Below are positions 1-11,692 of a stretch of DNA of 64,000 nt, piece by piece. Position 1 is the stretch's first letter, and each line of letters opens with the position of its first letter. The stretch lies in the NCBI RefSeq assembly GCF_949628215.1, contig NC_134280.1, positions 10,365,795-10,429,794 of the forward strand, read 5' to 3'. Source of the stretch: Phalacrocorax aristotelis. Its lineage: Eukaryota > Chordata > Aves > Suliformes > Phalacrocoracidae. Both the position numbers and the translations under genes were made by a program. Below the pieces are notes generated by a model, which saw nothing but the letters and a program-made list of their open reading frames with translations, did no database searches and had not been told where the DNA came from.

Positions 1-1566
1 TACATGCATTTACAGTTTCTATTTTTATATCTGATAGCAAACGATGCAATCACCAACTCATTGTGCAGATATGGGAAGTTCCATGCTAAGGTGTTTGGGT
101 TAGGTAAAATGTTGGAGAAAGAAGAAATACGATCCATTTTTATATACCCCCTCACAGCCACATATTATTAGGCAAGTTCAGACTCAAAGACTGCGGTCTC
201 TTTCCATTGCCTGTGGAAGACTAATATACTCTCAAATGGCACAATATAAAGATCAGTGGTTAAAAAAAAAACCCTACAGCCTGACATTCAACAGTGGTGA
301 ACAACTGCAAAGGCAGATTCAGGATATCAGCTCAGGATTATTTAGAATGTTAGGCACTTGGAGACTGATTTTATGTCCACTGAAGAGAATTACACTTCTG
401 TTCACATCCATGGTAGAGATTTGACACTTTGACTAGATAGTTTCCGTGTTGTTTGATAGTCTTTTACAATAAAATATGTCAAGCTGCACAGCTTCCCAGC
501 ACCAGAGGTATGTCTGTATAATCAACAGCCAGTCAAAGTTGTGCTCCATCCAAACTACTATTGTGTCCACATCGTGTGGACACAATTCTTGATTTGGGAC
601 TGCATAATCCCTTGGTGTGTATTGAGACAAGGCAACGAGAAAGGCTGGATCCCTCGTGTCTCTTGGCATAAGTCCAAATACATCAATATCCAGTGTGGAC
701 GGGACAGTTATGCTGCATTTAACCTGGCTGCCACGACATATCCCGCTTGCTTTTGCAGCAATGTCTCAGGGCTGAGGTCAAGAAGACTTACTATCTACTA
801 GGTCTTTCCTGGGACCCTTTTGTTTGTACATGAGCAAATATTGCAAGGACTCCTGCGCTTCAAGCAAGGGCATGCTATAGGCAACAATTTACATACACAG
901 CATATGCACAGCTCTAATTTTACCTTCCTCTCAGGTGTTTGCCTGGCTTACTCCCTTAAATTCACAAGAGAAGCAGCTTTGGCACAGTGAAGATTATCTA
1001 TGCATATCCATTCCACTCTTTGTAGGACCTCTTCCTTTATCTCTGGAGCACCAGATTACCGTTCGGAACATAGCAAGTAAATAAAGGCCATATAATTTCT
1101 CTGGTGTTTTCAGGAAGACTCAGTCACAGAAAAATGTTAGCATTAGCATGGCCATGAGTCAAATAACATCATTTTATTGAATTTGCATCCCGTATCTGTA
1201 ATTCTTTGCAAACCTGACCTTATAACCTTCAATTCTGATGTCACAAATATTTACACAGATAAACAGTTTCTGGGGTAATGCAGTTTTACTCAAAATGCAA
1301 AACCCCATACATGGGACACTGTTCAGCTATCTGAATATATGTGTAAACAAATTCTGCTTAATTAGGAGCACCACCTTTACCGCACCACTGTACTTAACAC
1401 TTAGCATTTCTTTTTTATTCCAGGATGCCATACTATTGGAATGTGCTCCATGTTTGTTTCAAGAACCCAGCACAGAGGGGGAGAGATTTGGTCCAGATCC
1501 TGCCATCACACACCTTCTTTCACTGACCTGAATGCAAGCTGCATCAGGCCTGATCGATAGATACAT
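1..1566. other. Intergenic flank, no gene recognised
   Basis: No convincing exon or repeat family is seen. Short open frames on both strands around 433-801 do not resemble any family I recognise and lack splice context. A 12-bp inverted repeat with a 3-nt spacer sits at 560-586. The stretch ends where the octamer tail of the neighbouring CR1 begins. Confidence 0.5.
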
Positions 1567-3815
1567 CACAAAATCACAGAATCACAGAATCACAGCTTGG
1601 AAGGGACCTCAGGGATCATCTAGTCCAAACTTTCTAGGAAGAGCACAGTCTAGACAAATCTTTAAAAATCTTAAAAGTGTCCAACGTGGCCGAGTCAACC
1701 ACTTCCCTGGGGAGATTATTCCAATGGTGACTGTCCTCACTGTGAAAAAATTCCCTCTGGTGTCCAATCGGAATCTCCCCAAGAGCAACCTGTGTCCATT
1801 CCCCCTTGTCCTCTCCATGGGACTCCGTATAAAAAGGGAGTCTCAATCTTCTTTGTAGCTACCCCTTAAGTACTTGTACATGGTGGTGAGATCACCTCTG
1901 AGCCTCCTTTTCTCAAGGCTGAACAAACCCAGCTCTCCCAGCCTATCCTCATATGGCAGCTTCCCAGTCCTCTGATCATCTTGGTGGCCCTTCTCTGGAC
2001 CCCTTCCAGCCTGTCCACATCCTTTTTGTGTAACAGGGACCAGACCTGTACACAGGACTCCAGGTGTGGCCTGGCAAGCGCTGAGTAGAGCGGGATAATG
2101 ACTTCTTTATCTCTGCTGGTGATGCCATTTTTGATGCAACCCAGCACCCTGTTGGCCTTCTTGGCCACAGCAGCACACTGTTCACTCATGTTGAGCCTTC
2201 TGTCCACCAGGACCCTCAGGTCCCTTCCACAGAGCTGCTCTCCGGCCAGGTGGATCCCAGTCTGTGCTGCACTCCTGGATTATGTTTCCCCAGGTGCATG
2301 ACCTTACACTTGTCCTTGTTGAAATTCATAAGGTTATTGCTGGCCCACTCCTCCAGCCTATCCAGATCTTCCTGCAGAGCAGCTCTCCCTTCTGGAGTGT
2401 CTACTTCCCCACTCAACTTGGTGTCATCAGCAAACTTCATCAGGCTACACTTGATCCCGTTATACAGGTCACTTATGAAGATAATGAATAACATTGGGCC
2501 CTGGGGGACTAAACATGTGACAGGTTGCCACTTGGAAAAGGAGCTATTTACCACCACCCTTTGGGTGCAGCCTGTCAGCCAGTTCCCCACCCACTGCACA
2601 GACCACTTGTCTAGGCCATAATGCATTAATTTCTCCAGGAGGCCGTGGGGACCAAATGAAAAGCCTCGGAGAAGTCCAGGTAGACAATGTCCACTGATTG
2701 CCCCATGTCAACCAGGCAAGTCTCTTTGTCGTAGGCGGCCACCAGGTTTGTCAAGCACAATCTGCCTTTAGTGAAGCCATGTTGGCTTTTCCCAATCACA
2801 TGCTTCATCTGACTTGTGATGGCCCCCAGGAGGATTCGTTCCTTAACTTTCCCAGGGACTGAAGTAAGGCTGATGGGCTTATAATTACCTGCATCCTCCC
2901 TCAAGCCCTTCTTGTAGATAGGGGTAACATTTGCCTTCCTCCAGTCCTCTGGGACATCCCCCGTTCTCCACGACTTCTCAAAGATTATGGAGAGTGTCCT
3001 CGCAATGACATCAGTCAGCTCTCTCAACACCCTCGGGTGGATGGTGTCAGGGCCCATTCATTTGTAGGGATCAAGCTCCTTCACAAACTAACTCTTCCTT
3101 CACCAATGGTGGGTTGGTGTTTGGATCAACCAGGAACTTCACTCCCAAAGCCTGGGACCCAACAGTGCTAGTAAAGACAGAGGTGGAGAAAGCATTGAGG
3201 ACCTCTGCCTTTTCAGCATTGTTGGTGATGACTCTCCTTTTCCGTTTAACAGTGGGCCTATGTTTTCCTTCTTTTTCTGCGTGCGGCTGACATGTCTGAA
3301 GAACCCTTTCTTGTTATTTTTGACATCTACAGCCAGTTTCAATTCGAGCTGGGCTTTTGCTTTTCTAACTGCATCTCTGCGCACTCTGGCAATGCCCTTG
3401 TAGCTCTCAACAGATAATCCTCCACTTCTCCATCTCTGGTGTGCTTCCCTTTTGGATTTGAGTAGACCCAGAAGCTCACAGTTGAGCGACGGGGGCCTCT
3501 TGCTCTGCTTACTTCCCTTTCCTTTGTAGGGGATAAATTGGCTTTGTGCTTCCAATAGAGAGTTCTTGAAGATCTCCCAGCACTCACTAGCTCCTTTGTC
3601 TTCGATGGAAGCTTCCCATTGAATCCCTCCCAACTGAGCCCTGAGTGCACTGAAGTCTGCTCTTCTAAAATCCAGAACCCTTGTCTTAGAGCTGACCTTC
3701 AGCACACTCGGCAGCATCCCGAACTCCACAATATTGTGGTCACTGCAGCCAAGGCTATCACTAACCGAGATAAAATCCATTGAGAAATCTTCCATTAAGA
3801 AATTCTAGTGGACAG
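1567..3815 (-). mobile_element. CR1 LINE, 5'-truncated, decayed ORF2
   Basis: This is a Chicken Repeat 1 non-LTR retrotransposon read on the minus strand. The 3' end at about 1567-1592 carries the CR1 octamer tail (TGATTCTG-type repeats seen in reverse). Going upstream, minus-strand frames give the 3' region, then the reverse transcriptase with a FADDTKL catalytic motif inside 2216-2626, an earlier RT block at 2626-3057 (VYLDFSEAF, PISLTSVPGK), and the endonuclease-RT linker with SLGCSDHN at 3139-3795. These pieces occupy three reading frames (3139-3795 and 2626-3057 share one; 2216-2626 and 1866-2207 use the other two), with stops between 3058 and 3138, so the copy is dead. It keeps about 2.2 kb of an element that is normally 4-5 kb. 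The 5' limit near 3815 is approximate. Confidence 0.93.
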
Positions 3816-6800
3816 GCTTGCTTCACTGTCTTGTGAAGACTTTTAGTTCTGCAGCTGCTGTAGTGCAAGACTCTGCAGGTACAGAGAAGAGTGCCACGTC
3901 ACTCCCATCGACTGCAGTATGAATTACATTTCATTCCTTTACAAACCTTTCCCTTCCCTCTCTCACATGGAAACTGCCCAATTTTTACTGGAGGGAGAAG
4001 AAAAAAATGCATTAAAAAGGCAGCAAAGTGTACGGTGATTGCCTTTTTCCCTATCTAGTGAACACTGTCCTCAAGTCAGACAAAACTGAAAAATATATTT
4101 TAATATCACTGCAGGATAAGTTTGACCTTTAAGTATTAATATTTAAATATTAATGAAATAGCAGGAGAAAAGCAGACTGACAGGTGTAATACAAGACAGA
4201 AAATAGCACAGTAAAATTATATGCTGCATTGAAATTCTCATTAGTGATAATGAGATATGCACATATATTCTATGATCTGAAGATGTACTCCAGAAAATCC
4301 AGAGTAGATTAAATAGAATAAATTATCAGAAAATGTTGCTAAGAGTAATTATTCTTATTTTATAATGTTGGGAGCAATTCTTTAAGAGAGGAAAAGTCAG
4401 ACACCCGTACTTATGTCTGTAAGTGGACTTTTTTTTTAAATTGTACACTTACTGGATTTGTTTCCTAAAATATTTTACCCAAGGGTCTCCTTCCCTTCCA
4501 ACAGTATAGGAAAATCTTAATCTTTACACAGTTCTTCATAGTAGCTCACTAGTCTGTTCTTTATTAATCACAGTGTATCTCTCTCTCAAACATACCCTGA
4601 GTACTGCTTATACCACTAAAACTGTCTGAGAATAGTGTTAATTACATAGAATAGTGTTAATTACATCCTGAAATTATAAACATTTTCCCATTAAATGCAC
4701 TATAACAAGATAGAGACATAATTTTGAAGCAGGATCTGTTCTTCATTCAGCACCTTCACTGCAATATAAAAAGGCAAAATCACAGAAGTAAGGTATGGAC
4801 ACTGTGAGCTTTCAAATCATTCACACTTAAAATCATGTATGCAAATCTACAAGATGGTTTTTAAAACATGTCTGAAAGAATCTGTCTTAAAACCAATGAA
4901 AACAAGATATTAATAACGAAGGAGACCTTAACAAACCCACAGCTGCTGCCTCACAGGTCTGTTTCTCTGCAAAAGCCGTGCTGTTTAATGGAAAGAAAAT
5001 ATTATGTTGGAAATTATGTAATTACACAATTATTTACAATGTTTGTTTACCCTTTTTGAAGAGAGTTAACTGCTTAGAAGGTGTAAAGTTGTAAAAGGTG
5101 TAAATCCTTAGAAATGGATGGTGGAGGTGAGGTTTAACTTCCCTGGAAGCAATAAATATTCTATACTAATATCAGGCTGGCTGGGGAATTAAATTTGTTT
5201 GTCTCTCAGCATCACCTGCAGGGCCAGACTTTTTTGATTCTTTATCTTCCATCAGGAAAAAAGTGAATAACACTAATTCTATGGCACAGCACATATGGCT
5301 TTATTTTTGCAGGTAAATTCTTAGCCCAAGTAATCAGACTCCAGAGGAAGTCTCATGGCGACCAGCAAATAGCTGTACATCAGCCAACGTGAGAGTACTG
5401 CAAGATCATGAACGTAGAATACAACTGAAAATCACAGGGCACATATATTCTGAGGAGGCCGAGATCTGTGCACATCCTAAGTCTGAGCTGCCAGCATAGC
5501 AAATTTTAATTTAAATAACACTTGTACTTGCTACTCTGTCCTTACTGAGCTTCCAACATAGCCCTTCCAATATTTACATCCCCACCACCTCACCTGCACT
5601 ATGCACAACTCCATGGCTCAACACACCGTCCAAGGAAGTGTCCTGCCAGCTCCGTGCTCCCCCGAATGATTTCTCCTGACTTTATTGTGCCAGAATCCTG
5701 TAACAGGCTCATGAAATTTAGGAAGAACAACTGAGAGAGCTGAGACCTAGCATCCAGCTTATCCCAGACACTGCACTGCCCAAACCTGTATGACATATGG
5801 GCCTGGATGAGGCAGCTTCTAAGCACAGGGAATATGCTTGACTTTATGCCAAAGACATCTCCACTGTTCTTATTAAGTGCCACCCAACAGCAGAGATGCC
5901 CATTGTCCTTCTGATGTGAAATGATGAACCAGGTACCATTAATTTCAGGATGTAACAGGGCCCTTGAGAAAATGCAAGCTTATCTTTGAGGATACACAAC
6001 ATGTAGATGGTGGCAACAGAAACATGGCATGTGCTTGGATGTGAGACATTGCATTTTGGCATCACCAAAGGACTGTCCCACTGCCATTGTCAGGGTCAGT
6101 GATGAAATGTGCTCTTTTAGAAGAGGACACTCAGCAGACTCCAGGGTATAGCACAACCAAATCTTTTTGTTGAAGTCAACTACCACCATTTTTTAATGAA
6201 ACTTTAGTTCTACGGCACTTAAAAAAGCATTTGTACAACAGAAATTTTGCTCCACATGAGCTATCTAGACAGATGACATTTTTTGAGTACTTACTCCAGC
6301 TGGTGTGTTATGGCTTAAAGCCTAAGAAGTCACACAGAGATCTGCTTCATTCATCAAAACCTGCTGCACATCTGCAAAATATACATATGCCTTATGCTCC
6401 AGGTTTCCATGTGCATCTTTATTTTTATTGAAATGTACAAATCCCAGGTCAGGAATTTTTGGGGGCATTTTGCCATCTAAATCAGTTAGACATCTCTTGT
6501 TTTTCTTGATTTCTTTTGTGAAATTACATAATTACAGATTAATGCATTTTGCCATTCAAGGTTGAAGTAAATCAGGCTTCATCTAAAACCCTAAACTGCC
6601 CTATTACACACTACACAGTGAGTACATTTGCTCTCTGTCTGGAGCTTACCTATACTGATTGGCTGCTTCCTTTTCTTTGTCTTTGATTATCTTCATTCCT
6701 TACAGACATGGATAGGAATGGGTAAAACACACTATTAACCCAGCCGATGGGCATTATATAGAAGCAATGTCATTCTGAAACTAGAACAAATTAAGAATTC

Positions 6801-9800
6801 TTTCTGTTTCACTCAATCTTACTTAAAAAAACATTTTTCACTCCATACCCTCCAAGACAGGAATGAAAGCAAAGGCACAACAACTGCAGGTTTTGTGCAG
6901 AGAGAGCTGAGGGAGGACAGGCTTTCTTAGAGACCAAGGGCTCACCAGAATGACACAGAAACAGCTCTAGGTTTCGGACTGTTACCAGGAGCTTTGATTC
7001 CCTACCTACCCTGGAGCAGGGGCAAAGATTGATTGTTATCGTGGGTAAGCAAGCATAAGTAATTACTGAACTCTATACAAAATGGTATGAGGAACCCTCT
7101 AAGGAAGTCATTTCAACACAACTAGGTAATACTTAAAGCCTGCAAACCCAGATAAACATCCAGCACTATTTCCAAAACTGCACTTAAGGACCTTGACTAT
7201 GTTAAGAGCTTATCCACTCCGTACTCCCAACAGTCAATGAAGAGACACAGAAACCGCTATGGAGCTCATGTGACATTTGAACTGCTTTTTGAAGTGAGTG
7301 TTTTAATACAGGACCTCTGTTAATGTCCATAGTTAGATGGCAGGAATGTGAGCATGAATTATTTATTTCAATCACGTAGGATGTCTGTGGCAGAAGTAGA
7401 AGCTCTACATGTATTTTCTGAGTCCCACTCCCATAACTGAGTGACACTCCAAAATAATTTGGGTTATATTATTGATGTAATTTCTTCACACCTGCCAATT
7501 TACATAAGAATATTTTAAGCTGTCAGAGTATGGGGGAGTGTAGAAACTAGACTGTATGCCATGGCTGAACACTATTTCAATCACGAAATGCTTTGTTCCT
7601 TTACCAATACATATCCTCTAATAAGGCTCTGTTAATTCCCTTCAAGAAAATTCCAATATCTGATATGCTGTTGCATGCTTGGTAAGCGACCTATGTTTTA
7701 GCATTTTGTAAGTAAAGATGGAACATCGCGCTCTGCATGACTCAATGTTTTAATAATTATTAATGAGACATTATGCCTCTAAACATTTCTGGCAGATGAT
7801 TAAGTGCACGGTAAATGTTTAACATAGCTTTTAGAGGCTTGTACTATGATGCTGCATAGCAACTGAAACTTCATATACACAGCTAAGGTAAATTCTGTTA
7901 TGGGAATTGCTGCTGAGATTTTTTGAAGTGGATGAAATGAGAAACTATGGTCAATATATTCAGCATCATTTGTATATCAAGCAGTTTTGCCACACCAAGG
8001 AGTTTTCCACTCTCAAAGTATCCATATTGCAAACCTATATCCAAATATTCCATACCATATACAGAATTCTCACCTCCAGAATCGCGGCATGCAAGTCCAA
8101 AGACATTTACCTTCTGCTAGATCTGAACAGCCTGTCTTCCTGCATGCCAAGTTTAAAATAGAGCTCTGCTGTGAGAACCACTCACCTGCAGGCTGTCTAC
8201 AGGCATGAATGCTCAGGAAAGCAGTGGCAAGACATTGAGTAACGTGCATCAAACTGAACATGGTGAGCTGTAGAAGAAAGGTTGAGGACCTTTACACACA
8301 AAAGTGGCATGGAGGTCTGTTATCGCTAACTGAAAAAAAAAACCCAAAAACCTTTCCCTTATAATACTGACAATTATGACGAGAATATAGCTGGATATTT
8401 CAAACAATTTATTGTTTTTCTCCTTTGCTTGGTTCTGCAATAAGCTCAGGTAGTAACCAAATACTTAGTAAACATTAGCTAACTTCTACATCTGCTCATC
8501 TTATTCATAAGCGTTGCCTAAAAGAATTTATTCATCTTATTACTGTTATTATTGCTATTAGTCATTGAGGGGTTTTTTAAGACAGTTTGAAATGGTTGTA
8601 AGGTACAGAGCAAGAGTTTGCCCCAGCAGAAGACAATGTTAGTCCAAACAATGTATAAACTTGATGTGGTCATAAGTAATATTTGCTCTTGTTCTCTACA
8701 CACTTGTCATTGCTATGTACCTTACTGCAGTTTAAGGGAAGGAGGGGAAACAGTGAGAAGCAGCTCCAGGAGTACAAAACCATGACGATTATTAGTTTCT
8801 TAGAATTAAATCTACCATTGGTCCTTAGTTCCAGTAAATAACTGAAGATAGATCATGGTTTTTCTAAGCTCTGTTTGAGTTGGACTGTAACAATAAGGAC
8901 AAAGAGTCAATTTAAGCCACATTTATGCTCTGCTGTCTTAGAGTCGCTGGTGCTTACTCTACAGAAAAACATTAAAAAGGTAAGAAGTTATTGTTTATGT
9001 TTGCTGCCAACAGCTCAAAAGAAACTGGTATCTAATACTGCTGTGCAGCAATTACTTCTCCAGTAAGCACAATCGCATATCTTAGTGCAGTGATATCCCA
9101 CCGGGTTATAAACTGATGTGGCACTGCCTTTTGTCAGATTACATGAACAGAGGCCAAAAGCATTACAGCCAGTTAAAACCACTTTGATCTCCTGTGGAGG
9201 CTCTGAGTTGTCCAAGAACAGTGACTGGTATCTGTTAGGAGCAAGTTCATAAAGAATAGGTCATACAGTCTCCACGTGACTACATTTTTACTGATTAAAC
9301 ACACATGAATGAAATGTGTTTTGTTTCTAAGACAGTTTTCTCAGAAAAAGCCTGCCTTTGGATGAAGTACACAGTCTTAGGAAGGTGGGCTGGTCATTGA
9401 ATTCTCCTATTGGTATTACCAGAGAAGAGAGAACTGTAGTTCAGGTATGTTGAAACAGCCAGACTGCACTAAGGCCAATCTGAAGACTGGAAAGACTATG
9501 ATTTCCCCTGGAATTACGTGATTGTTCAAGACCTGACACCTGAAAGAAAAGGCTCAGGAAGATACCAGCAGGGTCAAGCATGCAATGACTTGCAGTGCCA
9601 AGAAGATGTGTGGCTCTTCCTTCACTTCATTTTAAATCTTTCCCTATTCTGGGGCACAAGAACAGAAACTGTGATCAGCAGCAGAATTTAACTCTGATCG
9701 ATTAAGAAAGACTGCCATCTCCTGGTTTCTTCAACAACAGTCTGTCATGGAAAAAAAGAGTTGGTTTAGTTAAAGCTTACGGTACATCATAAACTCATGC

Positions 9801-10151
9801 TTGCTCTGAACCTCTAGGGGAAAATGTCACTGATAATAAAGGACAGGCAAGTGAAAGTTGGAAAGGCTAATGCATTATGACTACACTATATAGATTAAGC
9901 CAACGTGTGCAATAATTATAACTAGCACAGCTTGACACAGTTTATAAAGGCTTGAACCATAAAAGCTCAGAGTCCAATAATACAAGCTATTGAGCATTCT
10001 CCTATGGAGCGTTGACTGTCCAAGCTCGCACTGAGTTTCAATCAAAAAATGTAATATTACATAACAGACTAATAATTAACCATTCTCATTCTCAGGAATA
10101 TTAAAACTCCTTTAAGTGGCAATCTGAAACGGTCTTAAGAGTAAAAATGAA
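3816..10151. other. Intergenic single-copy DNA
   Basis: About 6.3 kb of AT-rich sequence without a recognisable gene. Open frames are under 95 codons and match nothing I know. Minus-strand frames at 5599-6189 overlap one another in different frames and show no conserved motif. No long tandem repeat is visible. Confidence 0.5.
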
Positions 10152-10740
10152 TGTGCTTGTTTTGACTGAGATAGAGTTGGTTTTCTTCACAGTAGCTAGT
10201 ATGAGGCTATGGTTTGGATTTGTGCTGAAAACGGTGTTGATAATACAGGGATGTTTTTGTTACTCCTGAGTAGAGCTTATGCAGCCATTTTCTGCTTTTC
10301 ACCCCACCTGACCAGTGACCAGGCTGGAGGGCATAAGAAGTTGGGAGGGTACAGTTGGGACAGCTGACCCCAACTGACCCAAGGGATATCCCACACCATA
10401 TGACATCATGCTCAGCATATAAAGCTGGGGCAAGAAGAAGAAAGAGGGAGGACTTTCAGAGTGATGGTGTTTGTCTTCCCAAGTAACCATGATGCGTGAT
10501 GAAGCCCTGCTTTCCTGGAGATGGCTGAACACCCGCCTGCCCATGGAAAGGAGTGACCGAATTCCTTGTTTTGCTTTGCTTGCGTGTGCAGCTTTTGCTT
10601 TACTTATTACACTGTCTTTATCTCAACCCACGAGTTTTCTCACTTTTACTCTTCTGATTCTCTTCCCTCCATCACACTGTGAGGGGAGCAAGCGAGCAGC
10701 CGTGTGGGGCTTAGTTGCCAGCTGGGGTTAAACTATGACA
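10152..10740 (+). mobile_element. Solitary avian endogenous retrovirus LTR (older copy)
   Basis: About 589 bp that aligns end to end with the LTR at 11085-11687: shared ATAGAGTTRRTTTTCTTCAC near the start, AAGGGATAT in the middle, CTTATCTCAACCCA near the 3' third, and GTTGCCAGCTGGGG plus ATGACA at the end. It starts TGTGCTTG, where the other copy has TGTCATGG, so the 5' terminus has mutated. A TATA-like box lies at 10416-10424. The 5-bp flanks (ATGAA and GTAAC) do not match, which fits age. No retroviral gene adjoins it. Confidence 0.85.
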
Positions 10741-11084
10741 GTAACTTACACTGGTTTTAAGGACATGCAGAATGATGTAAAGCAGAAGAATAGTGTAAAA
10801 CTATGGATGTAGGAGCATACTAGTAATATTGAGCAAGTGAGGGGTGAGCCACTACAAGTAAGTGTATTCCTAACTGCACCTTGCAGCAGATGTGAGAATG
10901 AACTCGCTTGGTATTTTCTTGAGGGTATTCTGTTATACACCATGGGCTAAAAACGCACTTGGGCAGAGGTATCACAGATTATTTGACATGCTGTATGCCC
11001 ACCATTTATTTTCCTCCAGGTTCATGAGAATCTGGTCCCCTAAAATGTATACTTTGTTACAAAATAGAATTTCACTATCACTTG
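10741..11084. other. Spacer between two LTRs
   Basis: 344 bp with no primer-binding site directly after the first LTR, no polypurine tract before the second, and no gag, pol or env similarity. It looks like ordinary host DNA, so the two LTRs are better read as separate insertions than as one deleted provirus. Confidence 0.6.
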
Positions 11085-11687
11085 TGTCATGGTTTTAGCT
11101 GGGATAGAGTTAATTTTCTTCACTGCAGCTGGCACAGTGCTGTGCTTTGGACTTAGTATGAAAATAATGTTGATAACACACCGATGTTTTGGTTGTTGCT
11201 GGGTAGTGCTTGTACTAGTCAAGGACTTCTTTAGCTTCCCATGCTCTGCCAGGTGCACGCAAGAAGCCGGGAGGGGAGGGGGCACAGCTAAGAGAGCGGA
11301 TCCAAACTGGCCAAAGGGATATTCCATATCATGTAACGTCGTGCCCAGTATATTAACTGGGAGGAGCTGGTCCGGGGAGAGAAGTAGTGATTGCGGCTGG
11401 AGGACAGGCAGCATCGGTCGGCAGGTGGTGAGCGGCTGTATCATTTGTGTTTCTGTTTTTTTTCCGTTCTTCCCTTTTCCTTTCTATTATATTATCATTA
11501 TTGTTATTACTATAATAATCACCATTATTATCTTATTTTAATTATTAAACTGTTCTTATCTCAACCCACAAGTTTTTTTTTCCTTTTGCTTTTGCTCTTC
11601 CGATTCCCTCCCCCATCCCAGAGGGGTGGGGGCAGTGAGCGAGCGGCTGCATGGTGTTTAGTTGCCAGCTGGGGCTGAACCATGACA
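11085..11687 (+). mobile_element. Solitary avian endogenous retrovirus LTR with intact 5-bp target duplication
   Basis: 603-bp LTR starting TGTCATGGTTTTAGCTGG and ending CCAGCTGGGGCTGAACCATGACA-like, so its ends form an imperfect inverted repeat with TG...CA termini. It is flanked by the perfect 5-bp direct repeat ACTTG (11080-11084 and 11688-11692). A TATATTAA box is at about 11349-11356 and an ATTAAA polyadenylation signal at 11544-11549, giving a recognisable U3-R-U5 order. An AT-rich tract (about 11485-11545) lies between them. The 5-bp duplication fits ERVL-type or ERV1-type insertion. No internal retroviral sequence is attached, so this is a solo LTR left by recombination. Confidence 0.92.
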
Positions 11688-11692
11688 ACTTG

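Noticed and set aside
433-801. Possible retrocopied gene on either strand
   Set aside because: Overlapping short frames, no recognisable protein family, no poly(A) tail or flanking duplication seen.
5599-6189. Overlapping minus-strand frames read as an old coding relic
   Set aside because: No conserved motif could be named; lengths are within chance expectation.
10152-11687. A single provirus with internal deletion
   Set aside because: The second LTR has its own target-site duplication, the spacer lacks primer-binding and polypurine sites, and the LTRs differ clearly.
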